This document shows positions 10,144 to 22,314 of a stretch of 64,000 nt of DNA, piece by piece. Origin of the DNA: Owenia fusiformis (taxonomy: Eukaryota; Annelida; Polychaeta; Sabellida; Oweniidae); assembly GCA_903813345.2 (NCBI GenBank), contig CAIIXF020000001.1:34439366-34503365 (forward strand), given 5' to 3'. The notes below the pieces were generated by a model that saw only the letters and a list, made by a program, of their open reading frames with translations, searched no databases and had not been told where the DNA came from. Within the stretch, counting starts at the first letter, position 1, and every line of letters starts with the position of its first letter. Both the position numbers and the translations under genes were made by a program.

Positions 10144-10846
10144 AGTTTAAAGGACGGGTATAGAATGGCAAAGGATTTTGGACAGTCATATCTTTCACCA
10201 AGAATCAATTTATTAATTTATTTATTCATATGTATTTCAACAACAAATGTACAGTAACGGGTGACACTACTCGTGTATATTTCCATGTTTATGATCATAC
10301 GTACATGAAATGAACAGATTGGGGATCTGCTTGTGTGAAGAATGCTACTACTATCTATGTCTGATTAATTGTGAGTCATTTAATGCCCACTATGGTTATT
10401 TAAAATTGGTATTATTGATTGATTAAGTTTTTTTCAATTATTTTTTTCATAATAAAAATACATCCAGATAATGTTATTTCAATAGGTTATGAATTCCAAA
10501 TTGATGGTGCAGTAAAAGATATCCCTCCCCTGCCCCCTTGTCTGGTAAAATGGTACAATATGAATAATTGTTGGCTTATATCATGAATTTTGCATTTGCC
10601 GATTATATTATAAAATTATAAAGTAAACAGGTATACTTTATGACTATGACTTATGACTACCGTTTTAATTTGACAGATTGGCGGATCAAAAAAATTTGCC
10701 AAATTAAAAATCTGCCAATTATCACATCTTTTTTGGAAAATCCCCAGGGAATTTGTAATTTGCAATTATTTCATGTGTGTGAGTATTCCCATTTGGATGT
10801 CAGTGTTATACCAAGACTTACTGTAAGTAATACATTAACTGGTCAA
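10144..10846. other. AT-rich unassigned sequence
   Basis: No convincing gene or repeat. The plus-strand open frame at 10640-10948 runs into the 17-mer array and has no recognisable motif. Confidence 0.4.
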
Positions 10847-10905
10847 CTGGTACCCAAGATAAGTCAGACCCAAGACAACTGGTACCCAAGACAACTCGTA
10901 CCCAA
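10847..10905 (-). repeat. 17-mer array, inverted arm
   Basis: About three copies of the complement of TACGAGTTGTCTTGGGT (seen here as ACCCAAGACAACTGGT). This is the opposite orientation to the array at 11395-11495. Confidence 0.7.
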
Positions 10906-11394
10906 GTATATATTTTGTTTTGAATCAAGCATTGGACTGGGAATGTGAATAGATATACATATTATAATTGTAACATACTGTTCAGAATAGTTTAAAGTTT
11001 GAAGAAGAATTTTCGGAAGAAATTGATTTAATTTTGTGACAATTTATATTGACTAATATTTTATATTGGTCACATATTCAGGATGTTCGATTGAAGAGAC
11101 ATATGTTTATTCCACATATTCATAATCATTTTTCAAAATATTGTATGTTTATGAATGTTTGGAACAAGTGTCAGATCTAATGTTGTAATTATATTTATTT
11201 ATATATATATGTTTGACAAAAAATGTTGAGAACAATGCATTAAAAAAAAAAGCTTTACTGATCCATTGAGAATAAATGTCGTCTAAATTCAAAAAAATAT
11301 TGAGGCTTATTTGATTCCCATTGTAACATGAAAGCATTACAAACTCAATTTTTTCCCTAATATCCACCCATAATACTGAAAATAATCCTGAGTA

Positions 11395-11495
11395 TGAGTT
11401 GTCTTGGGTACGAGTTGTCTTTGGCACGAGTTGTCTTGGGTACGAGTTGTCTTGGGTACGAGTTGTCTTGGGTACGAAATGTCTTGGGTATGAGT
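11395..11495 (+). repeat. 17-mer tandem array
   Basis: About six near-identical units of TACGAGTTGTCTTGGGT with a constant 17-base period. With the inverted copies about 500 bases upstream it could form a large foldback. The minus-strand open frames crossing it are by-products of the repeat. Confidence 0.8.
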
Positions 11496-11499
11496 TGAC

Positions 11500-12420
11500 T
11501 AGGAAGCAGTAATACACATGAAACTGAAATGCTTATTTCCAGAAATAACAGTTGGCTGTTGAGTAGATAGCTGATCAAGAATCTGGTATTTTTCAATTCG
11601 AACTGGCACCATTGAGTTAACATGAGGATATCATCATATTGATTTTTTGTGATTTCAAAATGCCCTAACTTCCGAACCGAAAGTCGGCTTGCAATTTGGT
11701 TTGCAGATTCGTATTCCTGAGAAAATTCTACCATTATTTCATAACTCACACGTTAAATTTGAAGAACTTTTTGTTTTGACCTTTTTTCTCGACACGATAT
11801 CTCAAAAGTGGGTCAAATAACTCTCTGACGGCAAAAGGCTAACGCCATTAGCATACTCTTTGCTATCTGTATATCAAATTTTGAAGAATATTATTAAAGT
11901 GTAGTGCCAGAATCGTAAAATAAGGAAAATCTATGAATTTTACCTAGATTTTGACCTAATTATACCCAAATTTTGAAGGAAAGTAGATTTTGAGATTGGC
12001 TTCTATTGTAGGCTCTTATTAAGTTGGATGCATCCAAGCTGTATCTCCTGTTGTTACAATTCATAATTTTATCAAGCCCCATTGACTTAACATAGAAAAG
12101 AAAATAGCGATTTTTGAGATTTCAAAACGTTATAACTCCTGAACCTTGACTTTTAGATTCGGAATCCTGAGAAAATTTCCTATAAGACTAAAACCCTTGA
12201 CATTGAATTTGGAGAATGTTTTGTTTTGACCTTTTTTCCGGACACGATATCTCAAAAGTGGGTCAAAATACTCTCTGACGGCAAAGGGCTAACGCCATTA
12301 GCATACTCTTTGCTATCTGTATACCAAATTTCGAAGAATATTAGTAAAGTGTAGTGCCAGAATTGTAAAAATAAGGAAAACCTATGAATTTGACCTAGAT
12401 TTTGACCTAGGCCATGGACT
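11500..12420 (+). repeat. Direct duplication of a GGTCAAA-rich unit (about 450-bp spacing)
   Basis: Two copies starting at 11771 and 12221 share TTGTTTTGACCTTTTTTC, ACACGATATCTCAAAAGTGG, TCTCTGACGGCAAA, and CTAACGCCATTAGCATACTC with only scattered differences for about 190 bases. Both end near TTTTGACCTA. The units resemble the GACCT-rich body of family C, but the hairpin ends are missing. Confidence 0.75.
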
Positions 12421-12520
12421 GGATTTGGACCTGGACCTAGATTTGACTTGGACCTGGACCAACACTGGACTTGGACCTGGACTGGACCTTGACTTGGACC
12501 TGGAAATGGACTGGACCAGT
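12421..12520 (+). repeat. GGACCT-type hexanucleotide array
   Basis: Imperfect repeats of (T)TGGACCTGGAC/GACTTGGACC across about 100 bases. The open frames here encode Asp-Leu or Gly-Pro repeats as a by-product. Confidence 0.8.
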
Positions 12521-13509
12521 ATTTTTTCAATTTTTCTTCACTTTTCTGGACTTTCAATAAGACTATTATCAGATCGATTTTTCTCGAAATTTCAAAACAT
12601 TTCCTATAAGACTGATACCCTCGACATTGAATTTGGTGAACTTTTTTTTGGACCTCGTTTTCGGACATATCTCGAAATCAGTTAGATATATCAAAGATAC
12701 TAAATCAACAATAAGTTGATAAATACTTTTTTATTAGAAACACAATGAATAAAATCTGGATCGAAAATATTGAAGGACGACCGAGAAAATCCAAAAAAGT
12801 GGCAAAGTACTGGATTTGACCTAGTTTTTGACCTTTGACCCAAATAAAAATTTGACGTCACCAACTAGATACATGACCTTAAGGGGACTCATCTCTAACC
12901 CTTACGACAATGGTGATATACTTGCCAATTACAGAACAGAAAATAAACATCTTCAGGAAAAGCTTGTTTGTTAACTTCACATTTGACAAGTATTCTATAA
13001 TTAAATATTAATGACGCTGAATGACGGTATGTGACACTTTACGACATAGTAGCTCATAGCAACTATGAGCTCCTCACTTGAAGCATCGTTTTATCATGAC
13101 ATCATATAACACTCTTGCTCATGAATTCTTGGAAAATTGTTTCCATTATAAAAAGTGACTCATTGCCCCATCAACAATTAAACAAACAAATGAACTATAC
13201 GTCACTGATTTCCCAAATAATTGCATAATTTGGGTGTTTGCTTTGTTTTCTTGTATTCGTTCAAGCTTAGTTCGTTATATTCTAGCAGTTTAACAAGCAA
13301 GCAAAGGTTTTACAGACAAACTAGCATGTAACTTGGTTTTTTCGCTAAATGCCATTAGTATGAGCAATTTATATAAGGTTTCATTGAATATTACCTTGGA
13401 AATCAAAATGGTTATTATTCCCATATATATTACTGGTGTATAAGAAAATCATTGTAGCCTACGGTACAGCCACCGAATGGTGTGCCTCTTAATAACATCT
13501 AAAATAAAA

Positions 13510-14790
13510 AAAAAGGTTTCACCATCGATTTTTTACGTCAAATAATATCAAAGTTTATTGAAATAAAGAGGCGATTGAAATTCAACATGGCGTCAAGAAC
13601 CATTTACAAATGTTAGTCTTATAAGGCTTTAATATATTTACCCTCATTTGAATTTTCTTGGAATTCAAACTATTCAGATAATAAAAGGCATTGCATTTAT
13701 ATCATTTTAAGCGATTGTAAAATGATTCGCATATCCGATAACACGGATAGCGAGATCATACCGTTTCGCACTGAACAATTTTTGTTGGTGATAATTGACG
13801 AAATTCTTGAAAAATATCAGAAAAAGCCGAAATTTTGAATCTAAATAACAGAAAAAATCGACGGTGGAACCTTTTTATCTTTTCAAATGTTATTTAGGGG
13901 TATGTGAACTATTCTTTAAAACAATAAAAACAATATGTCAATGTTTTATTTTTCTCCTCAAAGAATGTCAAAGTTAATGGTAATTTAAGTTCAACATGGC
14001 CGAACTTGGATGAGGGGTCACAATCCTTTTCAAAGGTTGGTCTTGTGATTCTTTATTTACCCTAATTTTAGTTTTCTTGAAATTTACATTATTATGATAA
14101 TATAAAAGGCATTGCATTTATATAATTTTAAACGATTGTAAAATAATTTGCATGCCCAATAACACGTATGTTGAGATCATACCTTTTCGCACTAAAAACA
14201 TTTTTTGTTGGTGATAATCGATGAAATTCTTGAAAATAAAATGAAAAAGCCGAAATTCCCAAAATAAATAACAGAAAAAATCGACGGTGGAACCTTTTTA
14301 TATTTTCAAATGTTATTTAGGGGTACGTGAACTATTGTTTAAAACAATATGTCAATGTTTTAGTTTTTTCCTCAAAAAATGTCAAAGTTTATGAAAATTG
14401 AAAGTCAATTAATATTTGATATGGCGTCAATTGTACTGCCGATTTTGGGTAAGGGGTCAGAGGCCTTTAAAAATATTTATATAAAAATGCTTTATTTTCC
14501 CCGAATCGAATTTTCTTGGAACTCAAAACTCTTCAGATAATCAAACTGAAGTTAATCAAAGACATTTTAAGCGGTTGTATAATGATTCACATGTCTTATA
14601 CGTGTATGGCAAAACCATACCGGTGAGCAATATAAACATTTCTTTTTGGAGATAATCGATGAAATTCATAAAAATATCAGAAAAAGCCGAAATTTTAAAT
14701 CTAGATAACAGAAAAAATCGACGGTGGAACCTTTTTATATTTTCAAATGTTTTTTAGGGATACGTGAACTGTTGTTTGAAACAATAAAAA
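13510..14790 (+). repeat. Tandem array with about 423-437-bp period
   Basis: The marker TCGACGGTGGAACC occurs at 13858, 14281 and 14718. Each unit also contains ATATGTCAATGTTTTA, TCAAAGTTTATG, a CATGGCGTCAA-type core and GATCATACC. The left edge reads GGTTTCACCATCGATTTTTT, an inverted version of the unit's AAAAAATCGACGGTGGAACC, so the array has inverted ends. It resumes at 15737 after the family C insertion. Confidence 0.75.
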
Positions 14791-15736
14791 TAGGACCCAC
14801 GGTCCTGTGCTCACACAGTTTGGAACCTTCAGAGGAATGTATCTCCTGACTTTCAAACAAAAATGTTGATTTGGATTTGTAGTCTCGAACTTTGAGAAAC
14901 TAAGACAGCACAGTTGTGTGACCTAGTTTGATGACCTTTGACCTTGAAAATTTTAATTATTTAGAGCTCAGTAAGGTCTTTGTGATTAAGCTGAACAAAA
15001 TTTACATCCAAAAATCAATTTGAAAAATCAACCTTTTGGACCTTTCAAAGGTCACTGGAGGTCAAGGTAACTTGTAGATGATTTTCAAAAAAAATTTGGT
15101 CAAATTGAAGCAAGTTGAAAAATAACTTATTTTTACTGTGTTTTTTTTACGTCAAATATCTCAAAAACGGTAAAAATTTGATGCTGACATATATTGAGCA
15201 ATATGTAGGGAATGCTTAAATCTAGTTATGATGTAATTCATCGCAAGAAATGATCAAGTATAAGGCAAACTTTGAGAAACTTGTCAATCACAAAACCTGC
15301 CATTGACTTTATACATAAGAAAGTTTCCTACTTTTTGTCAAATTTTATAGAGTAAGCACCAAAAACTGTAATTCCTAGAGCTTTGAAATCTTCAGAGGAC
15401 ATAAGTTGCATATACAGCAACTACTACAAGTTATTTGAAAGTTCTACTTCAACAAAGTGTCTAGAATTTACAGAAAATTTGACTTTTTGACGTCAAAATC
15501 AGCAATTTCTCGGAAACCGGGCAAACTTGGGAAATGGCGATGAAAGGTCAAATAGGCATTATGGATATGCATAAAATGAATGTGGTAATGACTCAATCCG
15601 AATAGCAGTTTTAATTTGTGCGGCCAATGTTGACGGACGGACCAACGGACGGACCAATGGACGGACCAATGGACGGACGGACGGACCAACGGACGGACGG
15701 ACGCCTGGTCGATCCCATAGGCTCACTGTGTGAGCC
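14791..15736 (+). mobile_element. Family C element, complete, with clean insertion boundaries
   Basis: It begins TAGGACCCACGGTCC (hairpin GGACC-CAC-GGTCC) and ends at the 7-bp hairpin GGCTCAC-TGT-GTGAGCC (15720-15736). The flanks are CAATAAAAA on the left and AAAAACAATATG on the right; the neighbouring array unit at about 13920 has the unoccupied sequence CAATAAAAACAATATG, so AAAAA was duplicated. The body is rich in TGACCTTTGACCTT. A (GGAC)n tract precedes the tail (about 15635-15705). The minus-strand open frames encode Arg-Pro-Ser-Val repeats from this tract and are not genes. Confidence 0.8.
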
Positions 15737-16180
15737 AAAAACAATATGTCAATGTTTTAGTTTTTTCCTCAAAAAATGTCAAAGTTTATGAAAATTGAAA
15801 TACAATTACAATTTTATATGGCCTCAATTGCACTTCCGAACTTGGGAAAGGGGTCAAAACCCTTTATCTAACCTGTTCTTACTATGCTTTATTAGTACCC
15901 ATGAAGAAATAATTGGCATCAAAAGTCTTCAGCTTATCAAATGCCGTAAATTAAAAACAACCTTGGTGGCCATGTGACAATTTTCCTATCAATCATCGAT
16001 AAAATAAGAATGTGTCGCTTTTAAAGCAAGCATATTCTAGTGAAGCGGGTAAATTGAGGCGTTTTTTCCGTAACGTCACACCCATCTTTCAGACAATCTA
16101 GGGAAATATTTTAACGGCTAACATTCAGTGTGTTTTACATTAAATGAAAGCATATATGAAACACTTCCAAAAAAAGAAAC
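15737..16180 (+). repeat. Continuation of the 13.5-kb array, then unassigned sequence
   Basis: The first about 240 bases continue the interrupted array unit (ATATGTCAATGTTTTAG, TCAAAGTTTATGAAAATTGA). The rest shows no recognisable feature. Confidence 0.5.
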
Positions 16181-17520
16181 ATCCCAGCCTATCATCAGGT
16201 TATTGAGGCGTAGACCAAAAGTTAACCTTAAATGTGCCTTACTTTCAGGTCTAGACTAAAAGTATGCCTCTTTTACAGGTATTTTTAAGGCTTAGACCAA
16301 AACCTAGCCTCATTTACTCACAATAATTTCAGTTATAGACCTTATTTTCAGGCGTATAGACCAAAACTGCGCCTTAAAAACCAAATCTAAACCACATTTA
16401 CTTAGAAGATTTTAGAATAGACCTCACTGTAAGGCGTATAGACCAAAAGTGCGCCTGAAAAACTTGAACAATTTTCAAAATGACCAAATCTAGACCTGAT
16501 AAACTAAGAACATTTTAGAATAGACCTCACTGACAGGCGTATAGACCAAAACTGCCCCTTAAAAACTTAAACATTTATAAAATGACTAAATCTAGACCTG
16601 ATAAACATAGAATTTTTTTAAAAACTTAGAAAACATAAATCTGAAAAAGCCACACTTACTGTAGTATTTTGTCAGAATCACGAAGGAGACAGATTATAAT
16701 ATATTAGGTTAACAGACCAGTAAACTGTATTTTCAACTCCCTATTAATGGTTTTTATCAGAACTTAAAAAAATAATCAAAATCTGGGAAATCTAAAGAAG
16801 GATGTCTGAAAATAATAAAATATTGAAATATTGTTAAATTTAAATGATGAAACAAAAATACATCATATTAGAAGCCTACATATAATTTATATAAGAATAC
16901 TGTGTAATTTTTCCTTCATCTTTCTAATGTGTTCATAGATCTGTATCTTATCCATGAGACAAGTTAATCCTAGAAAACAACACAGCAATTCAAAATAAAT
17001 GCAATTTATTTAACAACTATGGAGGGTACTGATATGTACTAAGTACTTTTCTACTTTGAAACAACAAAACATGACCTGACCTTACTTACAGTTATATGAG
17101 GCTTGTACCTGAAATGAGGTCTAGACCAAAAGTAGACCTTAAGGCTTAATTTCCATAATTGAAATGTGCCTTAACGTAAGGTGTACACCAAAAGCAGAAG
17201 AGAAGTAGACCTGAAAACCAATAGTGAACCTCAAATAAGGCGTAGACCAAAAGTATACCTCAAATATAGACCTGATTTACAGATAGTTGAGGCTTAAATG
17301 AGGTCTAGACCTCAAATATAGACCTGATAAACCTGATGAGGTCATTAAATAAGGTGTACTTCTGGTCTACTTTTGGCTTAATTTAAATATTTGAAACGCG
17401 CCTGACTATGGGGATTTAACACAGAGAAAAACCAAAAGTAGACCAGAAGTACGCCTCATGAGTAGACCAAAAGTAAACCTCAAATATTGACCAATATTGC
17501 GCCTGACGATAGGCTGGGAT
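16181..17520. mobile_element. TIR element built of AGACCAAAA repeats
   Basis: Ends ATCCCAGCCTATCATCAGG (left) and the complement of CCTGACGATAGGCTGGGAT (right) match at 18 of 19 positions. AAAC flanks each side, possibly a 4-bp TSD. The interior has a dozen or more degenerate units of AGGCGTATAGACCAAAA and AGTAGACCTCAAATA, in both strands, separated by an AT-rich centre. No coding capacity. Confidence 0.6.
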
Positions 17521-17574
17521 AAACAGGGGGTTCAGGTTACTCCCCAATTCGGCTAGGTTAGAGATGAGTCCCCT

Positions 17575-18535
17575 TTATTGTTGAGAAATCTTGCACAGTA
17601 AAATAATAAGAAGAAGAATAAAGAAAAGAGGCAAAAACAATTAACAAATACTTCAGACTCGTTTTATATTTATAGTGCGCATACACTATCATATTATCAT
17701 TGGAATTATTTCTACAGAGGCACGTATAGGTGTTTTATATATAGCTCTGGAAATTTTGCTTTATCGTCAGATTTTATGAGATTTTCATATTGAAAGTCAA
17801 AATGTATAATAGAAGTAACAATTAAGTTGGGAACGAAAAAACTTTTATTTCCAGATCATCATCTTGGTGGATGGACTCTCATAGTATTTCAATTATGGGG
17901 TTCTACTATTAGACACATATGTGCCTTACATATGGTGCTTACGTTTTCTAATAATACAAAACAAGCTTGCATGGATAGGCAGCAGTTTGGAAATATTAGG
18001 CACGCAGTTTGGGAAATACATGTGAATATAGGTGCGCAGTTTGACAAGAAATATGTTTAAATCACGTTTATGGCGTATTATCATTTTGAACACAAACTAT
18101 GCTGCTTTAATCAGATGGAGTGATCCTGTATATTATAGCATACACAGACACAATGGCTGAATAAACGGCAAATGACAATAAAAAGACATAGATATAACTT
18201 TACACTGTAAATTTTGAGCACATAAGTTACTTAAAACCCTTATATTGAGATAACTAGGTTTACATCGGGAACAACATTGAGTGCTATGAGTAAATTAAGT
18301 TCATCTTTACAGAATGGTACTATCTTTAGAATGAGACTAACCTTGTATTTTTTTGTATTTTGGCTTTTTTTGGGAGTCATGTCCTCCCCGTCTTCTATTT
18401 TGAAATATGCGCACATTTTGTCAGAGTTTCAAACTGCGTGCCTAATAGGCGCGCAGATTGACATGGACACCGTGATATAGTGGCATGATAATATTTATAT
18501 ACGTTCTCAGCATAAGTCTGAAGGTATAAATGCAT
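17575..18535. other. Unassigned sequence with one inverted 18-mer pair
   Basis: TATTAGGCACGCAGTTTG at about 17994 and CAAACTGCGTGCCTAATA at about 18427 are exact complements. Otherwise nothing was recognised. Short open frames at 17827 and 18277 (plus) have no motif. Confidence 0.4.
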
Positions 18536-18539
18536 GTTG

Positions 18540-18715
18540 ACAAAAAGCTTCGTCACTAAGCAATTTTGGGCCAGTGAACCACCTCCGCCTTCGTTAGAAA
18601 AGCTTAGTTGATAACGAAGCAATTGGGTAGAAAATTCAACGAAGGTTAGATCATAACGAAGCTTTTTTTGCCAATGTAACAGGTAGCTTCGTTAGAAAAT
18701 GCTTAGTTGGTGGTT
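18540..18715. repeat. Cluster of TAACGAAGC motifs
   Basis: Motifs AGCTTCGTTA, TAACGAAGC and TTCAACGAAGG recur at least six times, in both orientations, together with GCTTAGTTG. It may be the end of a small element; no terminal repeats were established. Confidence 0.4.
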
Positions 18716-20535
18716 TGCGCATGCGTGTAATAAAGAGCACATTGATCATTTTGTATTAAATGAGAGAAATGGCGTGGAAAAATACATTTTTAAGTACGTA
18801 TTATAATGCTGCCTATTGATTAAAATAATTAGCCTAACTCAATCCCCAAACGCCACGTACAAAAAAGTAATTTCCTGTCTTTCTTAGCTTTTCATTCTCA
18901 TTCCCTGCCTTTCCTCCGATGGATATGACATAAAGTATCAAATCTAAAAACCGCAGGTTTTACCGTATACGTATACAGTAGTTTAGAAATGTTTATTCAA
19001 TCCATTAGCGAATATTAGACCTAGAAAACTCAGTCTCATGTGTGGAAGCGTAAACTTTTGAAATTATGTAAGCTATGCTTACTTAATAGAATAATAGAAT
19101 GATGTGGAATACATATTTGATATTTAGATTTTTGCTCCTCGTATAATCGTACCTTGAATATAATTAGGTGTTAATACCATGATACTATTGCTTCCCAGTG
19201 AATCACATCAGGGATTTAGCTGATTTAATTTAAAGTCCTTACTCAGAAATCGTATTCAATTAACTGGTTATCGCCTTATTGCAAGTCTTATCTGGTCGTT
19301 CCATTATTTTATTCTTCGATGATTTTAAATTGTAATTGTAGTTCAACTTCATGTTTAAATAGATTGAATTAACGTTTCAAAACTAGCGTGTACATATGCG
19401 GTAAGACCTGCGAGCAAGGAACGCTCTTTGGACTGGCCAAAACTGTTCCAGAGCTAGAGAGGGTCCATGTTTTAGACGCGCACCAAAACCCAAAGTCCCG
19501 CCTAAGCATTCATTATTGTTGCCTTTGAATTATTGATGTGTCCTAAGACGTTGCTTACAACTGATATTCAAGTTTCTTTCTATTTGCGTCACTTTTGAAT
19601 TCAACTGACGACTGATGGATTAACATACTATTTTATGGCCAACTAATTCAAATATGAATGGTATGGTGGCAGATAATATTCATATTAAAATGAATTGGTC
19701 ATGAAATAGTAAGTTAAACTACCAGCCGAATCCAAGATATTTAATAATGGCTACACCTGAGAAGCACATTCTGGAATCATTTTTATACGATCACATACAA
19801 GCCCTCTGTATAAACCTCAAATCCAATCCCACCTAGTCATTAACCTCTAACTATTCCATAAGTTTTCTAAGAGAAATGAGAGAAAAATGAGAAGAATACT
19901 TGTAATTGTATTGACTGAAATATACTCCTCAAAAAAAGTTAAGGACCAGTGGTTTTCCTCATAGGTTTACATGTTAACCCCCATATTTGTTTGAATGACT
20001 ATTTTCTAAGCGTGGAACAAAAGAAATCCCAATAAAGTAAATAAATCTGGATCTTGATTCTATTCCCTATAAAGTCCGCAACGTTTCAATGTTGTATCTC
20101 CATTACATTGGGTCAAAATTTTATGTCAAAATTGATGAATTTCATGAAATTTAACAAAAATGGCAGATCCCATGTTAAACATCATTTTTTATAAAAAAAG
20201 ATCCAAAACATAGAATCTTATTTATACCTTCAGAGTTGGACTGGAAACATTATCATATCACTATATCGTGCCATTAAAAAGTTAAATAAGAAATGGTACA
20301 TTTTAGAGTATGAAACTCTGGCGCTGTTTTCAATTGCTTTTACTCCTACCATTATTGGACTTTGAACAAAAGTGAAAATTTCCTGCAAATGATATATGCA
20401 TTGCATGGAGAAGTTAATTTTCTTATATATACATAACAAAACATATGAGTCAAAATATAATTTGTGAAATCTTTTTAGTGGTTTAATGAAAAATAGCATG
20501 CTCCCAAGCTGGACAAATTTTTCGATGACACCCCA
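18716..20535. other. Long stretch without recognised features
   Basis: AT-rich and apparently non-coding. The minus-strand open frame at 20230-20553 (107 codons) has no recognisable domain and an AT-driven composition. No RNA gene was seen. Confidence 0.4.
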
Positions 20536-20539
20536 TGGT

Positions 20540-20665
20540 ATTTGAGATATCAAAGACTATGTCTTTCATGAAAAATGGCCACCATTTTGAATTGAATTTG
20601 TCCTACACCCATAAGGCATAAGCCTATAAAATTTTAATCAAATCCACCAAGTCACCTTTTCTGTG
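20540..20665 (+). repeat. Family A fragment
   Basis: GAGATATCAAAGACTATG, GAAAAATGGCCACCATTTTG and CATAAGGCATAAGCCTATAA match the internal and distal units of family A. Neither terminus is present. Confidence 0.6.
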
Positions 20666-20768
20666 ACCTGTTTTCTAAAAAGAAGATCTTTTAAATATCA
20701 AAACTTTCTTCTGCACTATATTAACAATATCTAAAAAGGGATGGGTATTGAGATGCTATAACTTAACC

Positions 20769-21569
20769 ACACATCCTAGTTTTCTGCATGAGAAAAATGC
20801 AAATTCTGCGCAGAAATTCTGCATGAAATCTAAAATTCTGCGCCAAATTCTGCACGGGGAAAAGTGAAATTTTGTGGTTCAAGAATGTGCAAAAAGTTAA
20901 ATTCTTGCTAAAATCTGAGACTAAATTAAAGCTAAAATCAATAATTTTCTCCAAAAAATGAATAATTCAAAATTCTTGAACTCCACTCATGCTGCTTTAT
21001 TCAGCGATAATGGACAACTGCAGTAATAACATCAGATGCAATTTTAATCAATTAGCGGCAAAACTTACCAAATGCTCACTTGTGAACTATCACGAAATTC
21101 GAAGTATCACGAAATTCCAGATCAATATGCAGGGAATTCAGATGTCGTTTATTTATATATGACGAAGTAAAACGCAAGAAGAAGCATAATTTATTGCGTT
21201 AGAATACAAAATAATACAATATTAAACATATTATTGCAAAACAATTACGAGGGACAGTCATCGGTTTCAAATTTCGTGATTATGTTAGACGCAGTCTTAC
21301 CTCTAAGTGCAAAGGCGGAAGTTCGAGAATTTAAAACAGATTTCAGATTTCCTCTTGAAAATCTGACAAAACACAAGTATCTGACAACAAACGAGCGGAG
21401 TCTTTGGGTGTTTAGGTGAGTGACAAATATGAGATGAGATGGTTGACTGGAAAAATCATGTTTTCCGCGAAATTCCGTGCTAAAACAAAAATTCTGCAAA
21501 AAAAATGAAAATGCAAATTTCTGCGGTTTTTCTGCGGCGACGCGGAATCACGGAATACTAGGATGAGTG
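20769..21569. mobile_element. hAT-like non-autonomous element with 7-bp TSD
   Basis: The left end ACACATCCTAGT and, on the other strand, the right end CACTCATCCTAGT are imperfect inverted repeats. CTTAACC is repeated on both sides (20762-20768, 21570-21576). Subterminal sequence is rich in TTCTGCG / CGCAGAA motifs, on both sides and in inverted orientation. An open frame at 21234-21415 (starting MQNNYEGQSSVSNFVIM) runs into a consensus donor TTTAG|GTGAGT. The peptide was not recognised. Confidence 0.65.
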
Positions 21570-22204
21570 CTTAACCTTCTGCATGCTAACTTAATTCAGC
21601 AAATATATCCCACGCGACTGACTTATTTTTCAAAGAGTGCAAAAAATGATATGCCTGGACTAAATAATTAATATCTCAATAACTACTGAATGAATCTGGA
21701 TAAAATTTTCACAAAGAGAAGATACATTGGCCTGGCTCATGAAAAAAATGTTCTCATGAATTTTTTACATAAATAAACAGGACTGGGCATAAAAATACCT
21801 AGAATACTCCTCCGGAATCCGCCGCTTCGCCCCTGTGGAGATTCAACGTCTGGTCAGAATCCAAAACTGAATTTGCAGCGATTGAATGTTCATTTTTCAG
21901 TTCAGAAAATATTCTAGTTTCTATTTTCGATGACCATTATCGGCTTCCAAGAGCCTAAAGAGCTCGAAATCGCAATCCATTTCCTCCACATGTTCGTTGT
22001 GATCCTATTTGGCCGCCATTTTGTACGATTTGTTCACTAAAAACGACTTAAACACTGTTTAAATCGTTGAATTGAGAAATATTTTTCGAAACATCGCCAT
22101 TTCTAGGTCAACAGGAAGTCCCCACGTAAGGACTAAATAAATCGGGCAATCTGATTGGATCATAAGACCGGCGGGAAAAAGTTAAATTTTTGAAAGTTTA
22201 AATT
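21570..22204. other. Unassigned sequence
   Basis: AT-rich; a short GC-richer piece near 21800-22000 has no open frame of note. Confidence 0.35.
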
Positions 22205-22314
22205 CGACTGGTCATCAAAAATTAATATCCTCAAAACTTGACTTTCAATACCATTCTACTTTTGAAGTTTTAGACCTCTTGTTGAATATTCTTTTTATGC
22301 AACAAAAATCAAAA

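Larger units (their letters stand above)
12882..17574. mobile_element. Harbinger-like 4.7-kb element (TTA TSD), non-autonomous, heavily nested
   Basis: The left end AGGGGACTCATCTCTAACC matches the right end exactly on the other strand (GGTTAGAGATGAGTCCCCT). TTA flanks both ends (12879-12881 and 17575-17577). A 3-bp TWA duplication is the hallmark of PIF/Harbinger. No transposase or Myb-like ORF is visible. Inside lie the tandem array at 13510-14790 and 15737-15970, the family C insertion at 14791-15736 and a TIR element at 16181-17520. Confidence 0.65.

Noticed and set aside
12252-12685. 138-codon minus and 86-codon plus frames near 12.4 kb
   Set aside because: Gly-Pro and Asp-Leu runs derive from the GGACCT array.
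15468-15744. Arg-Pro-Ser-Val repeat protein frames
   Set aside because: They are translations of the (GGAC)n tract in family C.
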